From assembly GCA_041653015.1 (NCBI GenBank), contig JBAZGG010000003.1:33674-97673 (forward strand): 64,000 nt of DNA, read 5' to 3'. The position numbers and the translations under genes are program-made. Of this stretch, positions 1 through 8,944 are shown in pieces. Source of the stretch: JBAZGG01 sp041653015. Lineage in GTDB: Bacteria; Bacillota_I; Bacilli_A; RFN20; CAG-826. The stretch's first letter is position 1; every line of letters begins with the position of its first letter. The notes under the pieces were generated by a model. The model saw nothing but the letters and a program-made list of their open reading frames with translations. It searched no databases and was not told the DNA's origin.

Positions 1-278
1 CCAAAAACTGGTCCTAACGAAGGTTCGCGCAAAGTTAAAATAGCTTTTTGACCGATTTGCGCCAATCCCTCAGCTAGGGCGATTGAAGTCGTGGTCTTAC
101 CTTCGCCAACTTTTGTTGGTGTTATGGCAGTGACGAGTATTAATTTTCCATCATTATTCTTTTTAATCTCGTCGAAAATGGCCATATCAATTTTAGCTTT
201 ATAATTCCCATATTGTTCGACATATTGGCGATCGATGCCAGCTATATCGGCTATTTCTTGAATATTTTTTAATTTCAT
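1..278 (-). CDS. fhs: Formate--tetrahydrofolate ligase, N-terminal part (runs off the window)
   Basis: Makes 10-formyl-tetrahydrofolate from formate, THF and ATP in cytosolic one-carbon metabolism. The 92 visible residues begin MKLKNIQEIADIAGI. They contain the family's P-loop region (TPTKVGEGKTTTSIALAEGL, about residues 54-73) and the motif REPSLGPVFG, both diagnostic of Fhs. The full enzyme is about 550 residues, so most of it lies beyond position 1. The ATG at 276-278 follows an AAGAAGG Shine-Dalgarno, which fixes the start. Only 1 nt separates it from the upstream SDR gene, so the two are probably co-transcribed. Confidence 0.93.
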   Translation of the reverse strand, partial: MKLKNIQEIADIAGIDRQYVEQYGNYKAKIDMAIFDEIKKNNDGKLILVTAITPTKVGEGKTTTSIALAEGLAQIGQKAILTLREPSLGPVF

Positions 279-279
279 T

Positions 280-1203
280 TCATACCTTCTTAAGATAGTT
301 CGCGCCTTTTAAATACTCGGCTGTTTTTAATATTGATGACTCAAAATCACTCGAGCAAGAAAATCCAGTATCGTTTTTCAAAGCGCTAATGTCAATTTTA
401 GAATAATCTATTTCGCTGGAATCGGGATAAGCGCCGAAATTTAATTTAATCTTGGGATTTATAATCTCACCAACTTTTGTAAATATATCTCTGAACGAGA
501 GAAGATTTTCGTGACCGAGATAATAAGATTTCAAGTTTTTCCCTTTTAGGGCGATGGAGAGAAGTCCCTTCACAATGTCATCAACATAGATCAGATCATA
601 TGGTGAATCGCCATTTATCAAATCGGGTGAGATTCCTTGCATCAGTTTCGAAATGACAACATTTGGAACCATGAGAGATTTATTATTTGGTCCGAATGCC
701 ATAGCGATATAAGCGCATAAAAATTCGACTTTAGCATTTCTAAATGCAATCGTTTTCCCAATCATTTCAGCCGCTAATTTAGCCGTGCTGTAGATGCAAG
801 TGTTTCTAGGTCTTGGACAGACATCAAGCATCTGTTTTTTTGCTTCCAAAACATTTACAGACGAGGCTAATACCACTCTCTTGATATCACTTTCGATAGC
901 ATAAGTCATCACGTCGCCAAAGATGCTGGCATTATATAGTTGAGTTCGATAGTCTTTGATATCATCGCCACACAATCCTTGCCAAGCGAAATGAAACAGA
1001 TAATCAGCACCCTTACAACGAGATATTATCTCATGATATTTATCATAAAATCCTATTTGAACATCTAGATTTGGCGATTTGATGTCATCCAAATCTTTTT
1101 GATTCGTACCGATGGCGTAGACGAAAAAGCCTTCTTTTAAAAGATGCTCCACCATCGCTTTGCCAAGAAAACCATTCGCACCAGTAACAATTGCTTTTTT
1201 CAT
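280..1203 (-). CDS. NAD-dependent epimerase/dehydratase (extended SDR), nucleotide-sugar type
   Basis: A 307-residue extended short-chain dehydrogenase. The N-terminus has the Rossmann motif TGANGFLG (residues 8-15), and the catalytic YxxxK is seen as YSTAK at about residue 139. Family members epimerise, reduce or dehydrate nucleotide-activated sugars. The substrate cannot be read from the sequence. The gene upstream, 3 nt away, is an RfbC-type 3,5-epimerase, so the pair may make a deoxy-sugar or related nucleotide sugar for surface polysaccharide. The usual rfbA, rfbB and rfbD partners are not visible nearby. It shares an apparent transcript with fhs. Confidence 0.8.
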   Translation of the reverse strand: MKKAIVTGANGFLGKAMVEHLLKEGFFVYAIGTNQKDLDDIKSPNLDVQIGFYDKYHEIISRCKGADYLFHFAWQGLCGDDIKDYRTQLYNASIFGDVMTYAIESDIKRVVLASSVNVLEAKKQMLDVCPRPRNTCIYSTAKLAAEMIGKTIAFRNAKVEFLCAYIAMAFGPNNKSLMVPNVVISKLMQGISPDLINGDSPYDLIYVDDIVKGLLSIALKGKNLKSYYLGHENLLSFRDIFTKVGEIINPKIKLNFGAYPDSSEIDYSKIDISALKNDTGFSCSSDFESSILKTAEYLKGANYLKKV

Positions 1204-1206
1204 AAT

Positions 1207-1761
1207 TTAAAAATTCACGTCAGATTCTTTTAGCGACGGAGCCAATCTGTCCTTTTCCGACTTGAGAGGATTTGCCAAAGGCCATTTTATTCCAATCTCA
1301 GGATCGTCAAATCTAATCGAGCGATCAAACTCCTTATAATACAATTCATCGACTTTGTATTGCACAATGCAATCATCGACCAATGTCATGAAAGCATGCC
1401 CAAATCCTTTTGGAATGAACAGCTGTTTTTTATTCTCTGGCGAAAGTTCCACACCAATCCATTGTTTATATGTAGGAGATTTTTTGCGAAGATCAACTGC
1501 GACATCAAAAACGCGCCCTTGTATACAGCGAACGAGTTTCGATTGAGCTTTCGGTACCAGTTGAAAGTGGATGCCGCGCACAATTCCTTTTTTTATAGAA
1601 AGCGACTCGCCATCTTGAACAAAGCGAGGCGCGATGAATGAATGATCCGACAAAGAGCGCTCAGAAAAAGTTTCGGAGTAATATCCTCGTTCATCGTAAA
1701 AATAATCCGGCTCAATAACAAAGACTCCATTTAAACCTAATTTTGTAATTTTAATGCCCAT
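1207..1761 (-). CDS. rfbC: dTDP-4-dehydrorhamnose 3,5-epimerase family protein
   Basis: A 184-residue cupin of the RfbC/RmlC family, which epimerises C3 and C5 of a dTDP-4-keto-6-deoxy sugar. It shows DERGYYSETF near the N-terminus, FVQDGESLS, RGIHFQ carrying the catalytic His (about residue 64), and KGFGHAF. The length matches the family. The start ATG follows AAAGAGGTTTT. It heads a short operon with the SDR gene and fhs. Without rfbA/B/D in view, the end product (dTDP-rhamnose or another sugar) is inference. Confidence 0.88.
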   Translation of the reverse strand: MGIKITKLGLNGVFVIEPDYFYDERGYYSETFSERSLSDHSFIAPRFVQDGESLSIKKGIVRGIHFQLVPKAQSKLVRCIQGRVFDVAVDLRKKSPTYKQWIGVELSPENKKQLFIPKGFGHAFMTLVDDCIVQYKVDELYYKEFDRSIRFDDPEIGIKWPLANPLKSEKDRLAPSLKESDVNF

Positions 1762-1788
1762 AAAACCTCTTTACATGAATATGCGATA

Positions 1789-1826
1789 ATAGTCATTGAC
1801 TATAATACCATATTCTCAAATTTGAG
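1789..1826. promoter_or_regulatory. Two short perfect palindromes upstream of rfbC
   Basis: The 76-nt gap between rfbC and tcdA holds ATAGTCA-T-TGACTAT (1789-1803) and CTCAAATTTGAG (1815-1826), both perfect inverted repeats. They lie 28-65 nt upstream of the rfbC start, where an operator would sit. No clear -35/-10 pair with good spacing was found, and short AT-rich palindromes can arise by chance. Confidence 0.3.
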
Positions 1827-1837
1827 GAGATATTAGT

Positions 1838-2515
1838 TTAGTTGAGAAAAGAGGAAATGATATGATACACAATCGCAATTCCGGCGCTGGATGGAACCAT
1901 CATCATCGAAGCTGGCGGCAAAGACCTCCTCACGGGAATCTCTGTCGAAAACACAACGGGAATCATTTTTAAAGAAAAATTTGTTTTATTCATTAGACCG
2001 CGCAATTTCTTAGCGAGTGGGTCATCATGCGTTTTATCAAGTGTTGTCACATTGACTTTGCTTGGATTCAATCGATTACCCATCCCCATGCTGCTTATAA
2101 ATGGGAGACTATTTTCTAATAAAAAACTGATCAGCATAACCTTGGCATCGATATCATCGATTGCATCAACAACAAAATCTGGTTTGATATCGCGAATAAT
2201 TTGCATGGAATCTTTTATGTCGCAAAAATAGCCTTTAAATTCGATATCATCATCGATTTCATTAATTCTCTTCTTAGCAATCTCCGTCTTTTTATCTCCG
2301 ATGTCTTTGCTCGTAAAAAGTATCTGCCGATTAATATTTGATTCATCGACTACATCGCGATCGATAGCAAAAAGATATCGAAAGCCTGAGCGCACCAACG
2401 CTTCTAAAACCATTCCGCCAACGCCGCCAATTCCGATGACTAGAATCTTCTTGCTAGTCAGTTTTGCAAACTTTTCTTCGCCGATCAAAGATATCGACCG
2501 TTTATCTTTATTCAT
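1838..2515 (-). CDS. tcdA: tRNA threonylcarbamoyladenosine dehydratase (ThiF/HesA/E1-like)
   Basis: An E1-like, ATP-dependent enzyme that cyclises t6A37 in ANN-decoding tRNAs to ct6A. It has the nucleotide-binding glycine loop VIGIGGVGG (about residues 26-34), then the adenylation-site region NINRQ, and VVDAIDD further on. At 225 residues it is close to bacterial TcdA. ATG at 2515 is preferred over the in-frame TTG at 2518, with AAGGATG upstream. It overlaps the end of miaA by 8 nt, so it closes the rny-ymdB-miaB-ricA-miaA-tcdA series. The location among tRNA modifiers supports TcdA over MoeB/ThiF. Confidence 0.85.
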   Translation of the reverse strand: MNKDKRSISLIGEEKFAKLTSKKILVIGIGGVGGMVLEALVRSGFRYLFAIDRDVVDESNINRQILFTSKDIGDKKTEIAKKRINEIDDDIEFKGYFCDIKDSMQIIRDIKPDFVVDAIDDIDAKVMLISFLLENSLPFISSMGMGNRLNPSKVNVTTLDKTHDDPLAKKLRGLMNKTNFSLKMIPVVFSTEIPVRRSLPPASMMMVPSSAGIAIVYHIISSFLN

Positions 2516-3374
2516 CAAAAATCACATCCTTTATTTCTCTTATCCATTGTAGAGTTGGAAACTGGTGCCGGTAAAAAGTCATTTGTGTTTTTGCATAGTT
2601 TCGCGTGTGTTTTTTTATAGCTTCTTTTGCTCCATTAACATCAGTTAAACCATTGAGATAGCCAATTGATTCCTTGTATCCAATCGCTCGAAACGCAGGA
2701 ATATTCTCGCCATATTTTTTATATAGTGATTCTGCCTCCGATAGCAGCCCATCCGCAAACATTTTTTCCACTCGATCATCAATGCGACGATAAAGTCCTT
2801 CTCGCGGAAGAGATATCGCGTAAAACCTAACTTTGTATAAAAGCACATGTCTCTGTGTGGCGAGAAGCTCGCTTTTGGAAATGCCTTCTTGCATATAGAT
2901 GCTGATTGCTCGCATCACTCTCTGACGATTATTAGGATGTAATTTTTTACTCTCGTCAAAATCGATCGTTTTTAAATAATCATACAATTCATTATTGCTC
3001 ATGTTTTGGAAGCGGGATAAATCGACTATCTTCTGTTCGTGAAACTCATAATCATATAGAGCGGCTCGGAGATATAATCCTCCACCACCAACGATTATGA
3101 CTGGAATATTTCTAGATAATAAATCATCGATAATCGGACGAACTAATTTTTGATAATCAGCAACGGAACAATACTGATCCGGGGAGAGAATATCAAACAG
3201 ATGATGTCGAATTGCATCTCTTTCTTTTTTTCCAGGTTTCGCAGTGCCAATATTGAGTTCTTTATACATTTGAAAAACATCGCAATTGATGATTTCGCCA
3301 TGTATCTTCTTCGCTATCTCAAAAGCTAATCTTGATTTTCCACTGCATGTGGGTCCGACAATTGCGTAAATCAT
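2508..3374 (-). CDS. miaA: tRNA dimethylallyltransferase
   Basis: Transfers an isopentenyl group to N6 of A37 in tRNAs reading U-initial codons, giving i6A, which MiaB (encoded three genes up) then methylthiolates. The P-loop GPTCSGKS sits at about residues 7-14, followed by the family motifs NCDVFQMY, GTAKP and VGGGGLY. The ATG at 3374 gives 288 residues with the P-loop correctly placed near the N-terminus. An upstream in-frame TTG (3404) adds ten hydrophobic residues and lacks support. No clear Shine-Dalgarno precedes the ATG, which fits translation following ricA. Confidence 0.95.
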   Translation of the reverse strand: MIYAIVGPTCSGKSRLAFEIAKKIHGEIINCDVFQMYKELNIGTAKPGKKERDAIRHHLFDILSPDQYCSVADYQKLVRPIIDDLLSRNIPVIIVGGGGLYLRAALYDYEFHEQKIVDLSRFQNMSNNELYDYLKTIDFDESKKLHPNNRQRVMRAISIYMQEGISKSELLATQRHVLLYKVRFYAISLPREGLYRRIDDRVEKMFADGLLSEAESLYKKYGENIPAFRAIGYKESIGYLNGLTDVNGAKEAIKKHTRNYAKTQMTFYRHQFPTLQWIREIKDVIFDE

Positions 3375-3410
3375 GTATAAATAATAACAAATAATAATTA
3401 ACAAAGATAA

Positions 3411-3731
3411 TTATTGCAAAACATTGTGAATTTCAGAAAGTAAGATATCTAATTCCTCTTTTGCACGTGAAAAATTCACGATCAATGGATCTTGAACATA
3501 TTCAGCATAAAGTTTTTCGTAAATTGTTTTTTCTTGAAAATATATCGCATCTTTGTCGATATTTTTGCTCATCGTTTTCTGATGCAATGCTATTTCAGAA
3601 TGCAGCTGGTTCAAGCGTTGATCGTTTTCAATTTGATTGCGAAGGGACAAATAATTCTGAACTATGGGGTTGCTATCAATTATTTTCTTGACTTTGCTAA
3701 TCTGCAAATCTAATTCTTTATTTACGCTCAT
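3411..3731 (-). CDS. ricA: YlbF/YmcA family protein (RicA-like)
   Basis: A 106-residue all-helical protein of the YlbF/YmcA family. In Bacillus, RicA (YmcA) joins YlbF and YaaT in a complex that directs RNase Y to specific transcripts and affects competence, biofilm and sporulation decisions. The ATG at 3731 is chosen because GGGGGA lies 8 nt upstream. A longer 119-residue frame has no such signal. It overlaps miaB by 14 nt and precedes miaA. The same operon carries rny, as expected for an RNase Y specificity factor. YlbF and YaaT are not in this window. Confidence 0.75.
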   Translation of the reverse strand: MSVNKELDLQISKVKKIIDSNPIVQNYLSLRNQIENDQRLNQLHSEIALHQKTMSKNIDKDAIYFQEKTIYEKLYAEYVQDPLIVNFSRAKEELDILLSEIHNVLQ

Positions 3732-5160
3732 CGACGAGTTCCCCCAGCATTGAGTAGAGATGCGATTCAAGAATGCGCACTTTTACTATTTTTCCTATTA
3801 GAGATTTATCACCGCGAAAATTGATGAGTTTGTTTTTTTCTGTATAACCGCTGAGAACTGAAGAATCTTTTTTTGACACGCAATCGACTAGAACTTCATA
3901 GGTCTGATCGATCATTTTTTCGCTTTTTTCAGATATTGCTCTCTCGAGTACATCGATTAATTCAAGAAATCTTTTCGATTTTTCTTGATCGGTTATAGCA
4001 TCTTTGATTTTTGCTGCTGGCGTACCAATTCGAGGAGAATAAATAAAAGTAAATGCACCATCGTATTTCACATATTCAACCATTTTAATCGTCGATTGAA
4101 ACTCTTCATGTGTTTCATTTGGAAAGCCAACAATAATATCTGTAGTCAAAGCGACATCTGGAATTTTTGTTCTGATTAAATCAACAAGATTCATGTACTG
4201 TTTTGCAGTATATCGACGACCCATGAGTTTCAATATTTCATCACTTCCACTTTGCACAGGCAAATGGATACATTTCATTATATTGGGATATTTTGCAATT
4301 ACATCGATTGTCTTTTCATCAAAATCCCACGGATGGGAAGTCGTGAATCTAATGCGTGGAATGCCTAGTTTTGCCACTTCTTCAAGCAGCGAAGCAAAAC
4401 TGACATCACCGATGTCTTTACCATAGGCATTAACGTTCTGACCCAACAGAGTGATCTCCTTATAGCCGGAATTAAAAAGTCCGCGACATTCATTCAAAAT
4501 ATCATCTAATTGTCTACTTCTTTGCTTGCCGCGCGTATACGGAACAATGCAGTATGTACAGAATTTATCACAGCCATACATGATATTGACAAATGCTTTG
4601 AACGACTCATTTCTCACCGATGGAAGATTTTCTCGAATGTCTCCTGGTTTAGACATGACGTCGATCACACGATTTTGATTTTGAATTGATTCTTCAAGCA
4701 AATTGAGAAGAGAATCGATGTTGTGCGTGCCTAGAATAATATCGATATAAGAATATGTCTCTGTCACGAATTTAATTATCTGTTCTTGCTGCATCATGCA
4801 TCCGCAGAGGACAATTCGCATTGACTTATGATGAAGTTTAATATTTTTTAATTGACCGATTTCGCCATAGACCTTGTCTTCGGCATTCTCTCTAACAGCA
4901 CATGTGTTAATAACGACCACATCCGCTTCTTCTAATCTCAACGTCAAAGAAAATCCTGCTGATAAGAGCATCCCAGAGATGACTTCACTATCTCTCACAT
5001 TGGCTTGACAACCATATGTTTTAATAAAATATCTCTTTCCTTTTGAATATGCTTTCAAAAACGAAGAAATTGGAAGCTCATCATAAATAATCTTTGACGT
5101 CTCTTGTCTTTTCCTTCCTTCACTGATCGATGGAAGATTATGGTAAACGCATTTGCTCAT
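3718..5160 (-). CDS. miaB: tRNA-2-methylthio-N6-dimethylallyladenosine synthase
   Basis: A radical-SAM methylthiotransferase converting i6A37 to ms2i6A37 in tRNA. An N-terminal UPF0004 domain holds three cluster cysteines (KTYGCQ, INTCAV, CGCM). The radical-SAM motif is CDKFCTYC (CxxxCxxC), and a C-terminal TRAM-like domain follows. ATG 5160 gives 480 residues; the further 46-residue N-terminal extension in frame overlaps ymdB and is not family-like. The enzyme needs two 4Fe-4S clusters, linking it to the suf operon here. The MiaA partner lies two genes downstream. Confidence 0.96.
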   Translation of the reverse strand: MSKCVYHNLPSISEGRKRQETSKIIYDELPISSFLKAYSKGKRYFIKTYGCQANVRDSEVISGMLLSAGFSLTLRLEEADVVVINTCAVRENAEDKVYGEIGQLKNIKLHHKSMRIVLCGCMMQQEQIIKFVTETYSYIDIILGTHNIDSLLNLLEESIQNQNRVIDVMSKPGDIRENLPSVRNESFKAFVNIMYGCDKFCTYCIVPYTRGKQRSRQLDDILNECRGLFNSGYKEITLLGQNVNAYGKDIGDVSFASLLEEVAKLGIPRIRFTTSHPWDFDEKTIDVIAKYPNIMKCIHLPVQSGSDEILKLMGRRYTAKQYMNLVDLIRTKIPDVALTTDIIVGFPNETHEEFQSTIKMVEYVKYDGAFTFIYSPRIGTPAAKIKDAITDQEKSKRFLELIDVLERAISEKSEKMIDQTYEVLVDCVSKKDSSVLSGYTEKNKLINFRGDKSLIGKIVKVRILESHLYSMLGELVDERK

Positions 5161-5164
5161 GATT

Positions 5165-5950
5165 TTAGTCCATTTTAAAAATTTGGTAGATCGGGAAAAT
5201 TTCTGTGGCTTTGTATGTCTCATCGCTGATATCGATGATGACAGCCGATAATAGCCCGTCATCTTTATCGAGCAGTTCAAATCGTGATTGTTGACCAAAC
5301 AACGTTTTTTTCATAACGGATTCTTTTTCAAAACCGATGACTCCATTGTAGGCGCCGCACATACCGATATCGCTGATATACGCCGTGCCACCTTTTAAAA
5401 TGTGCCCGTCTCTCGTTTGAACATGCGTATGAGTGCCTAGAATTGCACTAACTTCCCCATCGAATGCATAGGCAAGGCATTCTTTTTCGCTGGTGGCTTC
5501 TGCATGAAAATCGACAATGTGAATTTCATCCTTTGATGAATCAACAATTTCTTTAAGAGTGGCATATGGGTTGCCAACCTCTTCAATCATTAAGGCTGTG
5601 CCCAAGATATTCGTAATGCGAATTCGAACTCCATCCACATTAAAAACTCTTGTTCCAACACCGCCGAACTTTTTTATCAGATTAGCTGGTCTTATGAGAG
5701 AATCAGCACTGTCGATATAGCGATTGATATCGTCTTTATTTCCATAGTGATTGCCAAGTGTTATGGCATTAATTCCACAATTAACTAATTCATTATAGTT
5801 ATTCTCAGTAAGTCCTTTTCCATGAGAAGCATTCTCGCCATTGGCTACAACGAAATCAATGCGATATTTATCGACTAGATCATTAATTTTTTTGATGACG
5901 ACCTGTCTTCCAACTTTCCCGACAATATCGCCAAAGAAAAGAACTCTCAT
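5165..5950 (-). CDS. ymdB: YmdB-family metallophosphoesterase
   Basis: A calcineurin-like phosphoesterase of the TIGR00282/YmdB type, 261 residues and full length. The Bacillus homologue is a 2',3'-cyclic nucleotide phosphodiesterase that affects biofilm and motility gene choice. Metal-binding motifs visible are GDIVGKVGR (residues 7-15), NGENASHGKG, TLGNH and GTHTHVQT. It sits 16 nt downstream of rny, the conserved rny-ymdB arrangement, and 4 nt upstream of miaB. Whether it acts on RNA ends left by RNase Y is an attractive but unproven idea. Confidence 0.92.
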   Translation of the reverse strand: MRVLFFGDIVGKVGRQVVIKKINDLVDKYRIDFVVANGENASHGKGLTENNYNELVNCGINAITLGNHYGNKDDINRYIDSADSLIRPANLIKKFGGVGTRVFNVDGVRIRITNILGTALMIEEVGNPYATLKEIVDSSKDEIHIVDFHAEATSEKECLAYAFDGEVSAILGTHTHVQTRDGHILKGGTAYISDIGMCGAYNGVIGFEKESVMKKTLFGQQSRFELLDKDDGLLSAVIIDISDETYKATEIFPIYQIFKMD

Positions 5951-5966
5951 TTTAAAATTCTTTCAA

Positions 5967-7559
5967 TTATTTCGCTGTCTCTACAGCGCGATATTCACGA
6001 ATAACAGACACCTTGATCTGTCCAGGATAAGTCATTTCATTTTCAATTCTTTCTCGAATATCATGAGCTAATTTAAAGGCCTGAACATCATCGATTTTAT
6101 CTGGAATTACGATAACGCGTACTTCGCGTCCAGATTGCATGGCATATGTCTGGTAAACACCATCGTAACTCTTGCATATCGTCTCAAGCTGTTCAATGCG
6201 TTTAATATATGTCTCAAGCGTTTCGCTGCGCGCACCAGGTCTAGCAGCTGACAATGCATCAGCAGCAGCAACTAGGTTTGCAATAACAGATTTTGCTTCT
6301 ACATCGCCATGATGAGATTCAATAGCGTTTATAACGATTTCTGGTTCGCCATATTTCTTCGCAAGACGGACACCGATTTCGACGTGAGAGCCATCTTGAT
6401 CTGAGTCAGCAGCTTTTCCAATATCGTGTAGTAATCCAGCGCGCTTAGCTAAATTTTGGTCTAAGCCAAGTTCAGCGGCCATCGCCCCACAAAGCTTTGC
6501 GACTTCCATAGAATGATCGTATCCATTCTGCCCATAGCTAGTACGATATTTAAGACGGCCAACATAGACCAATAATTCTTTGCTAATACGAGGTAAACCG
6601 AGTTTAAAGGCAGCCTCTTCGCCAGCCTTAACAACGCTTTCATCAACTTCTTTTTGGGCTTTTTGAACAACTTCTTCAATGCGTCCAGGTTGAATGCGTC
6701 CATCTCTTATTAAATATTCCAAAGAGCGTCGTGCGACTTCTCTTCGAACTGGATCAAAACATGAAACAGTAATCACTTCTGGTGTATCGTCAATAATCAA
6801 ATCAACACCGAGCAATTGTTCGAGGGACTTAATATTGCGACCTTCACGTCCAATAATTCGACCTTTCATCTCATCGCTTGGCAAAGCAACAATAGAAACG
6901 GTGCGATCGCTCGTCACGTCTTGAGCGTATCTGGTTAGAGCAAAGCCTAACAAATCTTTGGCTTTTGCTTCGCATTCGTCCTTTGCTTTTTCTTCCTCAT
7001 TTCTCATGTAATTAGAAATCTCAATAGACATTTTGCTCTCAACTCTCTTAAATATTTCATCGTGAGCATCTTTAACAGAAAGATTCCCGACTTTTTCTAA
7101 TTCAGAAATAATCGAATCGATTTTTTCTTGTAGAAGTTCTTCTTTTTTATCAATATCTTTGAGCCTTCTATTTAAAGTCTCATTCTTCTGTTCGATAGAA
7201 TTCTCTTTATCGAGAAGTTGGGCATCTCGTCGATCGATGTTTTGCTCTCGTTGCAATAATTTGTTCTCGAGTTGAGAAGCTTCGCTCTTGCGCTCTTTGA
7301 TTTCTTTTTCAGCTTCCATCTTCGCTTCATAGACAGCCTGTTTTGCATCCATTTGCGAAGTTTTGACTATGCGTTCGGCTTTCACTTCAGCCTCTCGAAT
7401 CATCTTATCGATTTTATCTTGAGCACTCTTGTTTTTAAATACAGGCACCAATTTAATAACCAATATGCCAATGGCAACACCAATCACAAATAACGCAACT
7501 AAAATAATAATTTCGACAATAGAAAAATCGACAGCGACATCTTGTTGTAATGCAAACAT
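5967..7559 (-). CDS. rny: Ribonuclease Y
   Basis: The membrane-anchored endoribonuclease that starts bulk mRNA decay in many Bacillota. Visible order: one N-terminal transmembrane segment (about residues 14-36), a long charged coiled coil to about residue 200, a KH domain containing GRIIGREGRNIK, and an HD domain with LLHDIGKA and the downstream SHHGD. At 530 residues it is close to the Bacillus protein. A strong AAAGGAGGAAAT site precedes the ATG. It opens the operon running to tcdA and is preceded by a 339-nt non-coding gap that should hold its promoter. Confidence 0.97.
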   Translation of the reverse strand: MFALQQDVAVDFSIVEIIILVALFVIGVAIGILVIKLVPVFKNKSAQDKIDKMIREAEVKAERIVKTSQMDAKQAVYEAKMEAEKEIKERKSEASQLENKLLQREQNIDRRDAQLLDKENSIEQKNETLNRRLKDIDKKEELLQEKIDSIISELEKVGNLSVKDAHDEIFKRVESKMSIEISNYMRNEEEKAKDECEAKAKDLLGFALTRYAQDVTSDRTVSIVALPSDEMKGRIIGREGRNIKSLEQLLGVDLIIDDTPEVITVSCFDPVRREVARRSLEYLIRDGRIQPGRIEEVVQKAQKEVDESVVKAGEEAAFKLGLPRISKELLVYVGRLKYRTSYGQNGYDHSMEVAKLCGAMAAELGLDQNLAKRAGLLHDIGKAADSDQDGSHVEIGVRLAKKYGEPEIVINAIESHHGDVEAKSVIANLVAAADALSAARPGARSETLETYIKRIEQLETICKSYDGVYQTYAMQSGREVRVIVIPDKIDDVQAFKLAHDIRERIENEMTYPGQIKVSVIREYRAVETAK

Positions 7560-7898
7560 ATATTTCCTCCTTTAATATGCAGATTCGTCTTGTTTTTGCT
7601 AAGCAAAACATGACTAAAGATGCTTCAATTACCTTGATTTATACGAAAAATATCGTTAATTTTGATATATGCAACGGACCGTTGTCCGATGACCAAATTA
7701 GAACTCAATCTATAGGTAATAAGTATCTTTACGATACATGCAAATCATATCATATAAAGAAAGAAGTATAAAGAATAATAAAAGCGATTATTTCAATTTG
7801 AATAAATTATACGCACTAAAACGTATATTTGCGTACAGAACTGACATTTTATTATTACAGGCAGAGAACAATCATACATTGATATCGCAGAGATTAAA
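7560..7898. other. Non-coding gap between recA and rny
   Basis: No convincing gene in 339 nt. It holds several inverted repeats: TTTTGCT-A-AGCAAAA (7594-7608), CAACGG-A-CCGTTG (7672-7684) and GTATC-GTAAA-GATAC (7724-7738). The segment should contain the rny promoter and the recA 3' end, but no terminator with a T-tract and no well-spaced -35/-10 pair stands out. The GC-rich CAACGGACCGTTG stands out against the AT-rich surroundings and is the best operator candidate. Confidence 0.5.
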
Positions 7899-8897
7899 CT
7901 ATTCAATAACACCTGATTTAATTTTTTTGGTCAATTCATCCATTACTTCAGGATGTTCATTCAAATACAACTTTGCAGTCTCTCTTCCTTGGCCGATTCT
8001 CTCGCCGTTATATTCATACCAAGAGCCGGCTTTTTTAATGAGACCAAGATCAGTCCCTAAATCAAGCAACTCACCAGTTTTTGATATTCCATGACCATAG
8101 ATAATATCGACTTTGCAAAACTTAAAAGGTGCCGCAACTTTGTTTTTAACAACTTTGATAACTGCGATGTTACCAATTAGATCATTGCCATCCTTTATTG
8201 CCTCAGATCGTCTGATGTCTAATCTGACAGATGCATAAAACTTTAACGCTCTCCCACCTGTCGTTGTCTCTGGATTGCCATACATAACGCCGACTTTTTC
8301 ACGAAGTTGATTAATAAAAATAACTGTGCACTTCGATTTGCTGAGGACTCCTGCAAGTTTTCTCATACCTTTAGACATTAAACGTGCTTGAAGACCGACT
8401 TGATTATCCGACATCACTCCATCGAGTTCGGCTTGTGGAACTAAGGCTGCAACACTATCAACAATTATCAAATCAATAGCACCACTTTGCGCAAGCATAT
8501 CAACGATTTCAAGCGCCTGTTCTCCACTATCTGGTTGGCTAAGAATCAACTCATCAATATTTATGCCGAGATTCTTGGCGTAAACTGGATCAATTGAATG
8601 TTCGGCATCGACAAACGCTGCACGTCCACCTTTTTTCTGAATTTCAGCGATAGCATGAAGAGCCAGCGTGGTTTTGCCGCTGCTTTCAGGACCATATATC
8701 TCTACGATGCGTCCTTTTGGGTACCCGCCAACACCGAGAGCGGAATCGAGAAGTAGGGACCCTGTCGGTATTGAGTCGATGTCAACATGCTGTTGATCAC
8801 CTAAACGCATGATAGACCCTTTTCCAAATGTTTTTTCAATATTCTTCAACGTGTCCTGTAGTGCATCATACTTGTTTTGCTGCTCATCTTTTGCCAT
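7899..8897 (-). CDS. recA: Recombinase RecA
   Basis: The strand-exchange ATPase for homologous recombination and SOS induction. It opens with the typical FGKGSIMRLG, has Walker A GPESSGKTT (about residues 70-78), LIIVDSVAAL as Walker B, and the loop-2 region GNPETTTGGRALKFY. At 332 residues it lacks much of the acidic C-terminal tail seen in longer RecAs. TAGGAGGT precedes the ATG. Order pgsA-cinA-recA-rny matches Bacillus. I saw no Gram-positive LexA box (CGAAC-N4-GTTCG) in the short cinA-recA gap. Confidence 0.98.
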   Translation of the reverse strand: MAKDEQQNKYDALQDTLKNIEKTFGKGSIMRLGDQQHVDIDSIPTGSLLLDSALGVGGYPKGRIVEIYGPESSGKTTLALHAIAEIQKKGGRAAFVDAEHSIDPVYAKNLGINIDELILSQPDSGEQALEIVDMLAQSGAIDLIIVDSVAALVPQAELDGVMSDNQVGLQARLMSKGMRKLAGVLSKSKCTVIFINQLREKVGVMYGNPETTTGGRALKFYASVRLDIRRSEAIKDGNDLIGNIAVIKVVKNKVAAPFKFCKVDIIYGHGISKTGELLDLGTDLGLIKKAGSWYEYNGERIGQGRETAKLYLNEHPEVMDELTKKIKSGVIE

Positions 8898-8944
8898 AAA
8901 AACCTCCTAAGTTTTATTAGTAAAAAAATCGTAAATAGTGCCCG

